Source of the DNA: Gemmatimonadota bacterium
GTDB lineage: Bacteria > Gemmatimonadota > Gemmatimonadetes > Gemmatimonadales > Gemmatimonadaceae
Length of the DNA stretch: 64,000 nt
Direction of reading: 5' to 3'
Assembly: GCA_026387935.1 (NCBI GenBank)
Contig: JAPLKU010000003.1
Span: 274,753 to 338,752, forward strand
Each line of letters begins with the position of its first letter. Positions within the stretch are counted from its first letter, which is position 1. Positions 27,282 to 35,745 of this stretch are shown here, piece after piece. The position numbers were made by a program, and so were the translations under genes. Below the pieces are notes generated by a model. It saw only the letters and a program-made list of their open reading frames with translations, did not search any database and was not told where the DNA came from.

Positions 27282-28339
27282 CATCCATCGCGAAGCCCCC
27301 GGTCAAGCATCCCAGCCTCCGCAAGAACGGACTTGGCCTCACCACGCGTGATTACGAAGGCGCCATGAGCACGTTGTGCGCCGGGTGCGGTCACGATTCG
27401 GTGACGGCGGCGCTGATCACCGCGTTCTGGGAACTCGACGTTCCGCCGCACAAGGCCGCGAAGATGAGCGGCATTGGGTGCTCGTCCAAGACCACGGCGT
27501 ATTTCATGAAGCAGTCGCACGGCTTCAACTCCGTGCATGGGCGCATGCCGTCGGTAACGAGCGGGGCGAACGCGGCCAACCGGAGCCTGACGTATATCGG
27601 AATCTCCGGTGATGGCGATTCGCTGTCCATTGGGCTCGGCCAGCTCTGCCACGCCATCCGGCGCAATGTGCAGATGCTTTACGTGATCGAGAACAACGGC
27701 GTGTACGGGCTCACCAAGGGCCAGTTCTCTGCGAGCGCCGATGTTGGCAGCACGGCTAAGCGCGGCGAAGCCAACCAGATGCAGCCCATCGATCCCGTGC
27801 TGCTGGCGCTCACGCTCGGCGCGACATTCGTGGCGCGCTCGTTCTCAGGCGACAAGGCGCAGCTCGTGCCCATTCTCAAGGCTGGGCTTCGGCACAATGG
27901 CTTTGCGCTCATCGACGTAATCAGTCCCTGCGTGAGTTTCAACGATCACGAGGGGAGCACGAAGAGCTACAAGTACACGCGCGAGCACGAGGTGGAGATT
28001 GCGGCGGCCGATTTCGTACCGCTACGCAAGGAAATCAGCCAGGAGCAGGGCGCGGCCGGCGGGCTCACCAGCGTGACCATGCACGACGGGTCGATCGTGC
28101 GGTTCCGGAAGACGGCCGCGGACTACAACCCCACGGACCGCGGCGCGGCGTACACGCATGTGAAGCACTGCATCGACAAGGGCGAAGTCGCGACGGGGCT
28201 CCTCTTCATGGAAGGGGGGTCACAAACGGAAATGCATACGCTGAACAAGACGGTGAAGACGCCGCTGGTGGATTTGGCGCATAAGGATTTGTGCCCGGGG
28301 AATGCGCAGCTACAGGAGTTGATGGGGGAGTATCGGTAG
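27278..28339 (+). CDS. korB: 2-oxoacid:acceptor oxidoreductase, beta subunit (KorB type)
   Basis: 353 residues, starting in an ATGA overlap with korA. The thiamine-diphosphate motifs are present: CAGCGHDSVTAALI (substrate/cofactor entry), GIGCSSKTTAYF, and the G-D-G-D-S motif followed by VIENNGVYGLTKGQ. There is no separate ferredoxin domain, as expected for the two-subunit Kor group in which electrons leave to an external partner, here plausibly the adjacent GltD-like protein. The substrate is most likely 2-oxoglutarate, but pyruvate or branched-chain 2-oxoacids cannot be excluded from sequence. Confidence 0.93.
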   Translation: MTSIAKPPVKHPSLRKNGLGLTTRDYEGAMSTLCAGCGHDSVTAALITAFWELDVPPHKAAKMSGIGCSSKTTAYFMKQSHGFNSVHGRMPSVTSGANAANRSLTYIGISGDGDSLSIGLGQLCHAIRRNVQMLYVIENNGVYGLTKGQFSASADVGSTAKRGEANQMQPIDPVLLALTLGATFVARSFSGDKAQLVPILKAGLRHNGFALIDVISPCVSFNDHEGSTKSYKYTREHEVEIAAADFVPLRKEISQEQGAAGGLTSVTMHDGSIVRFRKTAADYNPTDRGAAYTHVKHCIDKGEVATGLLFMEGGSQTEMHTLNKTVKTPLVDLAHKDLCPGNAQLQELMGEYR

Positions 28340-28446
28340 GGGTTGTCGAGCGAACGCGGCTCGGTTCACGTTGCCGGGAGTCTGCACCACGCGACCGATG
28401 GGGCACGTTGCGCGGCCTGGGGCGCATTCCCGCATGGCACCCCTGA

Positions 28447-28671
28447 GCGCAGCTCGACGCCTTCGGACTCGCTGCTGCGGACCTCGTTGACCAGGCGACT
28501 GAGCGCGGATTCTCAGCCTACGCGTTCCGAACGAACGTGCGAGAGCTGATCGAAAGAGCGCCAGTGCTCTTCGGACAGCTTGCTCATTCGCAGTCTTTTC
28601 ACGCCGCTAAGCCTGAACTCGTCGCACAGAATACCATTGCAGCGCGCAGCCCTTGGGCGGCAGTGGGCTAG
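28447..28671 (+). pseudogene. Possible gene remnant (74 codons), no family recognised
   Basis: After a TGA at 28444 an open frame without an ATG start runs to a TAG at 28669-28671. Its translation looks protein-like, with an amphipathic stretch (TNVRELIERAPVLFGQLAHS) and an end AARSPWAAVG. It occupies the middle of the 403-bp gap between korB and the next gene. The remainder of the gap (28340-28446) shows nothing. It may be the 3' end of a decayed gene. Confidence 0.3.
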
Positions 28672-28721
28672 CAATCGTTCTACTTTTCCACGGTCGCCTC
28701 GCCCCCGCGGGCGACCCCTTC

Positions 28722-28734
28722 TATAGAATTGGAG
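28722..28734 (+). promoter_or_regulatory. Putative -10 element and ribosome site before the propeller-amidohydrolase gene
   Basis: TATAGAAT (28722-28729) followed directly by GGAG (28731-28734), 8 nt before the ATG at 28743. It supports the start chosen for the gene. Confidence 0.45.
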
Positions 28735-28742
28735 CCCGTGTG

Positions 28743-31700
28743 ATGAAGCCCCTTCGCCTGCTCGCCGTTGCTGCGGCCTTCGCTATTTGCGCCGCCGCGG
28801 CGCTCACTGCCCAAACCCCCGCACAAAACGACAGCGCCATCAAGGCTGCTGCGCGCACCAGCTCGCTGCCGCTCATCACCCCGCGCAAACTCAGCTTCAC
28901 CACGGATGAAGCGTCCTGGATCTCCCTCGACGTTTCGCCGGACGCCAAGACCATCGCCTTCGACATACTCGGCGATCTCTACACGATTCCCGTAGCCGGC
29001 GGCACCGCGGCGCGCATCACGAGCGGCACGGGCTGGGACCAGCAGCCGCGCTACTCTCCTGACGGTAAGCAGATCGCGTTCGTGAGCGATCGCAACGGAT
29101 CCAAGAATCTCTGGATCGCCAACGCCGACGGCACCAAGCCGCGCATTCTCACCAAGAGCGACCGCATCAACTTCGCATCGCCCATCTGGTCGGCCGACGG
29201 ACAGTACGTGATTGCCGCGCGCGCGGGCCAACTCTGGATGTACAACACGAGCGGTGGCTCTGGCGTGCAGCTGACTGGCTTGCGCGCCGAGGGTGCTGCT
29301 GCAGCTGCGGGCGCGGGTGGCGCAGCAGCATCGCACATTGCCGCGGCGCCGAGCGCGGACGGACGCACGCTCTGGGTGAACGTCACTGGCGGCGTGCCGG
29401 TGGTGCTGGCACTCGCCGCGGACGAGATCATGTCCGCGCGCGAAGAGAACGAAGAACAGGCCGCGCGCAGCAACGCGCGCCGACTTGGTCAGTACCAGAT
29501 TGCACAGTTCGATCGCGCAACGGGTCGCACGCTCGTGCGCACACATGAGACCGAAGGTGCCTTTCGCCCTGTAGCGAGCCCGGACGGCAAGTGGCTCGTG
29601 TACGCGACGCGTCATGATGCGCGCGAAGCGCTCAAGCTCCGCGACCTCGCCACGGGCGAAGAACGCTGGCTCGTGATGGATGTGCAGCGCGACAACTCGC
29701 AGGGCGGCGGCGCAAACGATCGCGACCTCTACCCCGCCTCGGCGTTTACGCCAGACTCCAAGTCGCTCATCACGAGTTACAACGGAAAGATCTGGCGCGT
29801 GTCGATCCCCGACGGCGCGGTAACGGCGATTCCGTTTGTGGCGCAGGTTGAGCAGACGATGGGCGCGCTCGCCAAGTTCGAGTATCCGCACAACGATTCC
29901 ACGCTCGTCGTCACGCAGATTCGCGGCACGCGCTCCTCTCCCAATGGCGCGCTGGTCGCGTTCACCGCGCTCGATAATCTCTATGTCGGCGAACTTGGGC
30001 CCGCGCCCGCCGCCGGTGATACGGCCACGCGCCAGGTGCGCAACGCGCGCCGCCTTACCGCGGGCGGGATGGTGGAGCATGCGCCCGTCTGGTCGCCCGA
30101 TGGCCGGTACATCGCGTACGTCACGTGGACCGATACCGCTGGTGGCAATATTTATCGCGTGCTTGCCGGCGGCGGAACGCCCGAGCGTTTGACGCGGGTC
30201 GCCGCGTACTTCGACAAGATCGCGTACACGAAAGACGGCTCGCGCATCATGGCCGTGCGCGGCTCGCGCTACAGCCGCATGCGCCAGTTCGAGGATTTTG
30301 GCAACCTGAGCAACGCCGAGCTCGAGTACGTCACGATTCCCGCTGCTGGTGGAGAAGCGACGCGCATTGCGTGGACGGGCAGCGGCCAGTCACAGCAGGG
30401 GCGCAACGTGCCTCATGTGGGGCCGGATAGCTCACGTCTCTATGTATGGGCCGGCAACGAAGGGCTCGTCTCCATGCGCTTCGACGGCACCGACCGGAAG
30501 ATCGTCGTGCGCGTGGCAGGACCACCGCCGCCGGCACAGCCCCTTCCGCCGGGTGCAACGCCGCCACCACCGCCCTCGCCGGACGAAGTGCTGCTCTCGC
30601 CAGACGGTAAACATGCGCTGGTGCTCGCTGAACACAATGTCTTCATGATCACAGTACCACCGGTTGTCGGCGTGGCTCCTGCTATCGGTGTGAATGGAAG
30701 TGGCGTGCCCACCACGCGCCTCACGCGCGTGGGTGGCGACTTTATCGGCTGGAGCAACGACGGCGCCACGGCGTTCTATTCAATTGGCAAGAGCTGGTTT
30801 CAGTACAATGTGAACACCGCCGAGCTGGCGATACGGGATTCGGTGAGCCGCGCGGATTCTATCGCCAATGCGGCACCCGCGGGGGGTGCAGGCGGTGGCG
30901 CCGGCGGTGCAGCCGCCACGGCTGCGCGTGACGCGACCAAAAAACTATCCATGGCATACGAAGCCGTCCGGTTCGACATCCGGATCACCGCGAACAAGGA
31001 CAAGCCGAAGGGCAGCGTCGTGCTCCGCGGCGCGCGACTCGTCACGATGAAGGGCGACCAGATCATCGCGAAGGGCGACGTGGTGGTCACCGACAATCGC
31101 ATCGCGGCCATCGGCGCCAGCGGTTCGGTGAAGGTGCCGGCCGGCGCGAAGGTGATTGACGTGAGCGGCAAGACGATCATGCCGGGCTACGTGGACATTC
31201 ACGCGCACAACTGGTTTGGCTGGGGCGTCCACCGCGACCAGGTGACGCAGCTGCTCGCGAACCTCGCGTACGGCGTCACCACGCAGCGCGATCCGCAGAC
31301 GTCGGCGACGGACATTCTCACCTACACCGATCTCATGGAGACCGGCGCGCTCATTGGGCCGCGCCTCTACTCCACCGGCCCCGGCATCTTTGCCGCCGAC
31401 AACATCAAGAGTCTCGACGAGGCCCGCGACGTGGTGCGCCGCTACGCCGATCATTACAACACCAAGACCATCAAGCAGTACCTGGCCGGCGACCGCAAGG
31501 TGCGCCAGTGGGTCATCATGGCTGCGAAGGAACTGGGGCTCACGACCACCACGGAAGGTGGTTCGAACCTCTCCATGAACCTCACGCTGATGCAGGACGG
31601 CTATCCGGGGCTCGAGCACGCGATGCCGATCTTCCCGCTCTTCAAGGATGTCGTGGAGCTCGAGGCCAACAGCGGCATCACGTACACGCCAACGCTGATT

Positions 31701-32252
31701 GTCGGGTACGGTGGTCCGATTGGCCGCGACTATTATCTGGCGCGGTACAACATCGACGCAGACGCGAAACTCAAACACTTCACGCCGCACGACGAGCTCG
31801 ATTCGTGGAAGACCGTGAGCTACAGTCGCGATGACCAGTACATCTTCAAGGGCCACGCCGAGCAGCTGGCGAAGTTCGTGAAAGCGGGCGGCCGTGTTGG
31901 GCTCGGCTCGCATGGCGAGCTCCAGGGTCTCGGCGTGCACTGGGAGATCTGGATGATGCAGTCCGGCGGGATGACGCCCTTCGAGACGCTCCGCGCCGCC
32001 ACGATTCACGGCGCTGACGCGATTGGCCTCTCCAAGGACCTCGGCTCACTCGAAGTCGGCAAGCTCGCCGACCTCCAGGTGCTCGACAAGAATCCGCTCA
32101 CCGACATTCACAACACGAACTCGGTGAAGTTCGTGATGAAGAATGGCCGGCTCTATGACGGCAACACGCTTGATGAGGTGTGGCCGCGCGTGAAGGCGCT
32201 ACCGCCGCAATGGTGGTGGAAGGAAGATCCGCCGGCGGCTCCAAAGAAATAG
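28743..32252 (+). CDS. Secreted TolB-like propeller fused to an amidohydrolase
   Basis: 1169 residues from the ATG at 28743, which starts a clean signal peptide (MKPLRLLAVAAAFAICAAAALTAQ). Residues about 40-680 hold at least a dozen PD40/TolB-type strands (QPRYSPDGKQIAFVSDRNGS, APVWSPDGRYIAYVTW). Residues about 750-1150 are an amidohydrolase: VLRGARLVTMKGDQIIAKGDVVVTDNRI, then VIDVSGKTIMPGYVDIHAHNW with the H-x-H metal motif, GSHGELQGLG and DLGSLEVGKLADLQVLDKNPL. A proline-rich linker (about 605-625) and a glycine/alanine-rich linker (about 710-725) are present. The fusion is known in several secreted bacterial families; the substrate is unknown, possibly a peptide. Confidence 0.92.
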   Translation: MKPLRLLAVAAAFAICAAAALTAQTPAQNDSAIKAAARTSSLPLITPRKLSFTTDEASWISLDVSPDAKTIAFDILGDLYTIPVAGGTAARITSGTGWDQQPRYSPDGKQIAFVSDRNGSKNLWIANADGTKPRILTKSDRINFASPIWSADGQYVIAARAGQLWMYNTSGGSGVQLTGLRAEGAAAAAGAGGAAASHIAAAPSADGRTLWVNVTGGVPVVLALAADEIMSAREENEEQAARSNARRLGQYQIAQFDRATGRTLVRTHETEGAFRPVASPDGKWLVYATRHDAREALKLRDLATGEERWLVMDVQRDNSQGGGANDRDLYPASAFTPDSKSLITSYNGKIWRVSIPDGAVTAIPFVAQVEQTMGALAKFEYPHNDSTLVVTQIRGTRSSPNGALVAFTALDNLYVGELGPAPAAGDTATRQVRNARRLTAGGMVEHAPVWSPDGRYIAYVTWTDTAGGNIYRVLAGGGTPERLTRVAAYFDKIAYTKDGSRIMAVRGSRYSRMRQFEDFGNLSNAELEYVTIPAAGGEATRIAWTGSGQSQQGRNVPHVGPDSSRLYVWAGNEGLVSMRFDGTDRKIVVRVAGPPPPAQPLPPGATPPPPPSPDEVLLSPDGKHALVLAEHNVFMITVPPVVGVAPAIGVNGSGVPTTRLTRVGGDFIGWSNDGATAFYSIGKSWFQYNVNTAELAIRDSVSRADSIANAAPAGGAGGGAGGAAATAARDATKKLSMAYEAVRFDIRITANKDKPKGSVVLRGARLVTMKGDQIIAKGDVVVTDNRIAAIGASGSVKVPAGAKVIDVSGKTIMPGYVDIHAHNWFGWGVHRDQVTQLLANLAYGVTTQRDPQTSATDILTYTDLMETGALIGPRLYSTGPGIFAADNIKSLDEARDVVRRYADHYNTKTIKQYLAGDRKVRQWVIMAAKELGLTTTTEGGSNLSMNLTLMQDGYPGLEHAMPIFPLFKDVVELEANSGITYTPTLIVGYGGPIGRDYYLARYNIDADAKLKHFTPHDELDSWKTVSYSRDDQYIFKGHAEQLAKFVKAGGRVGLGSHGELQGLGVHWEIWMMQSGGMTPFETLRAATIHGADAIGLSKDLGSLEVGKLADLQVLDKNPLTDIHNTNSVKFVMKNGRLYDGNTLDEVWPRVKALPPQWWWKEDPPAAPKK

Positions 32253-32255
32253 GGG

Positions 32256-32272
32256 TCTCGGCGCTATCGCGG
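32256..32272. repeat. Third copy of the foldback-arm sequence
   Basis: TCTCGGCGCTATCGCGG lies 4 bp after the amidohydrolase stop and differs by one base from the first 17 bases of the left arm at 20063 (TCTCGGCGCTAGCGCGG). No partner arm follows here. Confidence 0.55.
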
Positions 32273-32290
32273 AGTTAACTAGAAAGGCAG

Positions 32291-32345
32291 CAAACAAGTG
32301 AATGGCTCACGTCTGTGATTCCAGACGTGAGCCATTCACTGTTTG
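32291..32345. repeat. Large hairpin, 24-bp stem with one bulge
   Basis: The left arm (32291-32315, beginning CAAACAAGTGAATGGCTCAC) pairs completely with the right arm (32322-32345, ending CCATTCACTGTTTG) except for one bulged A; the loop is 6 nt. It is unusually AT-balanced compared with nearby coding sequence. It may act as a terminator for the upstream gene (there is no long T-run) or be a mobile palindromic unit. Confidence 0.75.
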
Positions 32346-32353
32346 AATAGTGA

Positions 32354-32515
32354 TACTTACAACGACAGGGCCGGGCTGACTTCACCTTCATGGACCCAAT
32401 GACTGAGGAGGACATCGAGCGCCGCCCCCCCCCGCCTGAACTCGCTAATCTTCCCGATAACTTCTGGGACGGTGCCAGAGTCGTGTATCCGCCCGGTAAG
32501 AGCGCGCTGAGCATC
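32354..32515 (+). pseudogene. Remnant of a BrnA-type (DUF4415-like) antitoxin gene
   Basis: The frame reads R-A-D-F-T-F-M-D-P-M-T-E-E-D-I-E and then PPPPELANLPDNFWDGA and PPGKSALSI. This is the middle section of BrnA-type antitoxins, which usually continues as a ribbon-helix-helix segment (S-L-R-L-D-x-x-V-L-x-W-F). Here it stops matching after A-L-S-I and runs on into the next gene's leader. The N-terminus ends at a stop codon (32351-32353) close to the large hairpin. No BrnT-type toxin is present nearby. Identification is from memory of the family pattern. Confidence 0.6.
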
Positions 32516-32551
32516 CCAGCCCTCCAATCCGTATTGTTGTTGGTCCCTACT

Positions 32552-33658
32552 ATGATGAACAGCCTCCTCCTCCGATCCCTCGCGCTGTCCGCTCTGGCCG
32601 TCACCGTCGCGACCGCGCTGACGACCGGGCTGACGGCCGAGCTCGCCGCTGCGCAGTCTTCGCCCCCCGTACTCGCATCACAGGTCCAGCTCCGCTTCGA
32701 CACCACCGAGGCCGCTGTCGCGCTCGGCATTGTCGAGTGGCACAAGGACAAGAACGCCCTCACCGACGACGACTGGCGAAAGCTCTTCAAGAGCGATGGC
32801 TACCAGCGGCTCCGCCAACGCGAGATCGAAGCCGAGCATGCATTCCCGGATTCGGTATTCCAGGCGTTTCTGCTCTCGGATTCACTGGGCAAACGGGCCG
32901 TGGCGCTACGCACCACACTTGAGAAGTACAAGCGCGCCGATATCCGCGGCGCCGGCGCCAAGGCGCTCGCGTATCTGCCTGAGAACGCGCGCGTGGCCGC
33001 GTCGGTGTACCTCGTGCTAAAGCCCGCGCCGAGTTCGTTTGTGTACGACCTGCAACGCGACCCGTCAATCGTGATGTACCTGGATACGAAGCAGACCGCG
33101 GCGCAGTTCGAGAACACGATTGCACATGAGCTGCACCATATCGGCTTCTCGACGATTGGTACGCGTGCGGACTCAATGGTCGGTTCTCTTTCAATCAACG
33201 CGCGCATCGCCGCGGACTGGACCCGCGCCTTCGGTGAAGGCTTTGCGATGCTCGCCGCCGCCGGTGGGCCGAACGTGCATCCGCATGCGGTGAGCTCCGC
33301 CGCCGATCGCGCGCGCTGGGACCGCGACCTGACACACTTCAACCGCGATCTCAAACGCATCGAGGAGTTCTTCCTCGGCGTCATTGACGGTAAGCTCGCC
33401 TCGCCAGATGCGATTGGCGGCGCCGCGAACGAGTTCTACGGCGTGGAAGGCCCCTGGTACACGGTGGGCTGGAAGATGGCCACGACCATCGAAAAGAAGT
33501 TCGGCCGCAAGGAAGTCATCGAGTGCATGATTGATCCACACCGGCTGCTCGAGCAGTACAACGCCGCGGCCGCGGCCTACAACAAGGCGAACCCGGCGGC
33601 GGCGCTCGCGCTCTGGAGCCCAGTGCTGGTGAAGGCGCTGAAGAGGCCGGGGACCTGA
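32552..33658 (+). CDS. Secreted putative zinc metalloprotease (HExxH; DUF5700-like)
   Basis: 368 residues from the ATG at 32552; a second ATG follows at 32555. The start was chosen because it begins a signal peptide (NSLLLRSLALSALAVTVATAL); the longer frame includes the antitoxin remnant. The zinc motif H-E-L-H-H lies in FENTIAHELHHIGFS, and a downstream E-G-F-A-M-L could provide the third ligand. A further conserved-looking segment is GVEGPWYTVGWKMATTIEKKFG. The general layout (long helical N-terminal part, HExxH in the middle) resembles the DUF5700 putative zinc proteases. The activity has not been inferred beyond this. Confidence 0.8.
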   Translation: MMNSLLLRSLALSALAVTVATALTTGLTAELAAAQSSPPVLASQVQLRFDTTEAAVALGIVEWHKDKNALTDDDWRKLFKSDGYQRLRQREIEAEHAFPDSVFQAFLLSDSLGKRAVALRTTLEKYKRADIRGAGAKALAYLPENARVAASVYLVLKPAPSSFVYDLQRDPSIVMYLDTKQTAAQFENTIAHELHHIGFSTIGTRADSMVGSLSINARIAADWTRAFGEGFAMLAAAGGPNVHPHAVSSAADRARWDRDLTHFNRDLKRIEEFFLGVIDGKLASPDAIGGAANEFYGVEGPWYTVGWKMATTIEKKFGRKEVIECMIDPHRLLEQYNAAAAAYNKANPAAALALWSPVLVKALKRPGT

Positions 33659-33777
33659 GTTCTGCGGCGTGAGGAATCGGGCCGGCCGGAATCGGTGGAC
33701 CCGCGAGATTGTAAAGATCATGCGACAGCTGGGGAAACAGTCGAAGTGAAGCCCGCGACGTCGCAGATTTAGGCGCT

Positions 33778-34995
33778 ATGATCTTCCGTCTCACAGGCCG
33801 TCGCGGCGCGACGGCCGTCGCCGCACTCTGCACCACGGCACTGGGCGCCATCGGCACGTCGCACGCGGTGCACACCGCGGGCGCCTCTGACAACATCGCT
33901 CCGTCGAGCGGCCTGCAGTTCGTCGTCACATCCGACGCCCACTATGGCCTCAAGCGGCCGTCATTCAGGGGAATGCACGACGTTGCCGCCAGCGTAATCA
34001 ATCGCGCTTTGGTCGAGTCGGTGAACCGCCTTCCGATGTTTCGGTTTCCTGCTGACTCCGGTGTGGCCGCCGGAGAACGGGTTGACGCACTCGATTTCCT
34101 CATCGAGGAGGGCGACATTGCCAACCGTGCCGAGGAAGGTATTCAGCCCGCTGCGGTTTCATGGAGCCAGTTTGCCGCCGACTATCTGCGCGGCGTGCGA
34201 ACTCGCGGACCAAATGGCCGGCCCACTGAGGTGCTGGTGCTCCCGGGCAATCACGACGCGTCGAATGCTGTTGGGTTCTACGCTCCCCTCGCGCCCGGTC
34301 GCGATGCAACACCGATGGCCGCGATCTATAACATGATGGTCCAGCCGCGTGAGGCAAGAACAGCCGCGTCGTTTGACTACCAACGCGACCGCGTGCATGC
34401 GAGCCGCGATATTGCCGGCGTGCATCTGGTGTTCGTGCACATCTGGCCCGACTCGGCTGAGCGAGCGTGGCTCGAAACGGATCTTCGCAATGTCGCACGC
34501 GGCGTCCCGGTGATGCTGTTTGCTCATGACCAGCCGGATGTAGAGCCGAAGCACTTCCTGAATCCCAACGCCTCGGGCGATATCAACGCCACAGATCGGT
34601 TCGAGAATCTCCTTGCAGAGCGGTACAAGGACGGCACAGCACTACCCGTCGCCGTCGCGGGATCGACGGCGGATCGCGGGAGTCCCATTGAGGAACGCGC
34701 GCTCGCGGCGTTTGTCCAGCGCCACCCGGAGATTCGCGCCTACTTTCACGGCAACAGCAACGCACACGAGTTCTATACGTATCGCGGGCCTGAGAGCAAC
34801 ATTGCCCTCCCTACCATCCGCGTCGATTCGCCAATCAAGGGCCACCTGTCAGCCGGCGACGAAACCCGCCTCTCGTTCGAAGTCGTCAGCATCGACAGGA
34901 CGGCGGGCAGGATGACGGTTCGCGAATGCCTCTGGAACACGGATGGTGGCCGCTCGCTCCGGTGGGGAGATTCGCGCACGATTGCGTTGCGCTAG
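33778..34995 (+). CDS. Secreted calcineurin-like metallophosphoesterase
   Basis: 405 residues with a signal-like N-terminus containing R-R (TGRRGATAVAALCTTALGA), possibly Tat-dependent. Metallophosphoesterase motifs appear in order: VTSDAHYG (D-x-H), EEGDIANR (G-D-x-x), VLPGNHDASN (G-N-H-D), FVHIWPD and FAHDQPDVEPKHF. It would hydrolyse phosphate mono- or diesters in the periplasm. The following C-terminal part (about 280-405) includes the segment FHGNSNAHEFYTYRG, which probably supplies a last metal ligand. Substrate unknown. Confidence 0.88.
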   Translation: MIFRLTGRRGATAVAALCTTALGAIGTSHAVHTAGASDNIAPSSGLQFVVTSDAHYGLKRPSFRGMHDVAASVINRALVESVNRLPMFRFPADSGVAAGERVDALDFLIEEGDIANRAEEGIQPAAVSWSQFAADYLRGVRTRGPNGRPTEVLVLPGNHDASNAVGFYAPLAPGRDATPMAAIYNMMVQPREARTAASFDYQRDRVHASRDIAGVHLVFVHIWPDSAERAWLETDLRNVARGVPVMLFAHDQPDVEPKHFLNPNASGDINATDRFENLLAERYKDGTALPVAVAGSTADRGSPIEERALAAFVQRHPEIRAYFHGNSNAHEFYTYRGPESNIALPTIRVDSPIKGHLSAGDETRLSFEVVSIDRTAGRMTVRECLWNTDGGRSLRWGDSRTIALR

Positions 34996-35109
34996 AACCG
35001 GTGTGCACGGCTGGGGGATCTTTGCCGTATGCTGCGCCACCACCGGAATGAGACTTGGGCCGTCCCGTGCTACCACCCCATAGCCGACGAGCACCGTAGA
35101 TTCATCGGC

Positions 35110-35706
35110 ATGACGATTACACTCGCACCGGTGACACTCGAAGGGCACGGCATTCGTCTCAAACCACTCGGCCACGAACACGCGGCCGGCCTCGCCGAGG
35201 CGACTGCCGACGGAAAGCTCTGGGAGCTCTGGTTCACCGTCGTGCCCGCACCGGACACAGTCGACAAGTACATCGGCGACGCGCTCGCTGGGCAGGCCGC
35301 AGGCACGATGCTGCCCTGGGCCGTGCGAGAACTCACAACGAACAAGATTGTTGGCAGCACCCGTTACCACGATTGCGTGGTGGCCATAGACCGCGTGGAG
35401 ATCGGCTACACCTGGTATGCCGCCAGCCGTCAACGCAGCAACGTAAACACCACCTGCAAGCTGCTGCTGTTCACGCACGGCTTTGAAACGCTTGGCTGCG
35501 GAGTGATGGGCCTCCGCACCGACGCGTTCAACTTCCGCTCGCAGAACGCCATCGAGCGCCTCGGCGCAAAGCGCGACGGAACGCTCCGCCGCTACGGCGC
35601 GCGCGGCGACGGATCAGTGCGCGACATCGTGATGTACAGCATCCTGCCGAACGAATGGCCCGATGTGAAACGCCATCTCACCGCGCGACTCGCGCGGCAC
35701 GCCTGA
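35110..35706 (+). CDS. GNAT-family N-acetyltransferase (RimJ/RimL type)
   Basis: 198 residues from the ATG at 35110; the upstream in-frame ATG at 35029 would add a non-homologous 27 residues. The order matches RimJ/RimL-like enzymes: LEGHGIRLKPLGHEHAAGLAEA, WAVRELTTNKIVGSTRYHD, DRVEIGYTWYAASRQRSNVNTTCKLLLFTHGFE and RTDAFNFRSQNAIERLGAKRDGTLRRY. It uses acetyl-CoA to acetylate an amine; the acceptor is unknown. It converges on the dockerin gene with 39 bp between stop codons, where 9-bp inverted arms (GAATCGGTA/TACCGATTC) could form a weak shared terminator. Confidence 0.9.
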   Translation: MTITLAPVTLEGHGIRLKPLGHEHAAGLAEATADGKLWELWFTVVPAPDTVDKYIGDALAGQAAGTMLPWAVRELTTNKIVGSTRYHDCVVAIDRVEIGYTWYAASRQRSNVNTTCKLLLFTHGFETLGCGVMGLRTDAFNFRSQNAIERLGAKRDGTLRRYGARGDGSVRDIVMYSILPNEWPDVKRHLTARLARHA

Positions 35707-35745
35707 CCGGAATCGGTAGGCCTCGGCGGGCGACGATGCCCTGCG

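Noticed and set aside
28691..28718. Hairpin GGTCGCC...GGGCGACC before the propeller-amidohydrolase gene as a riboswitch
   Set aside because: Short imperfect stem without conserved aptamer sequence; more likely chance in GC-rich DNA.
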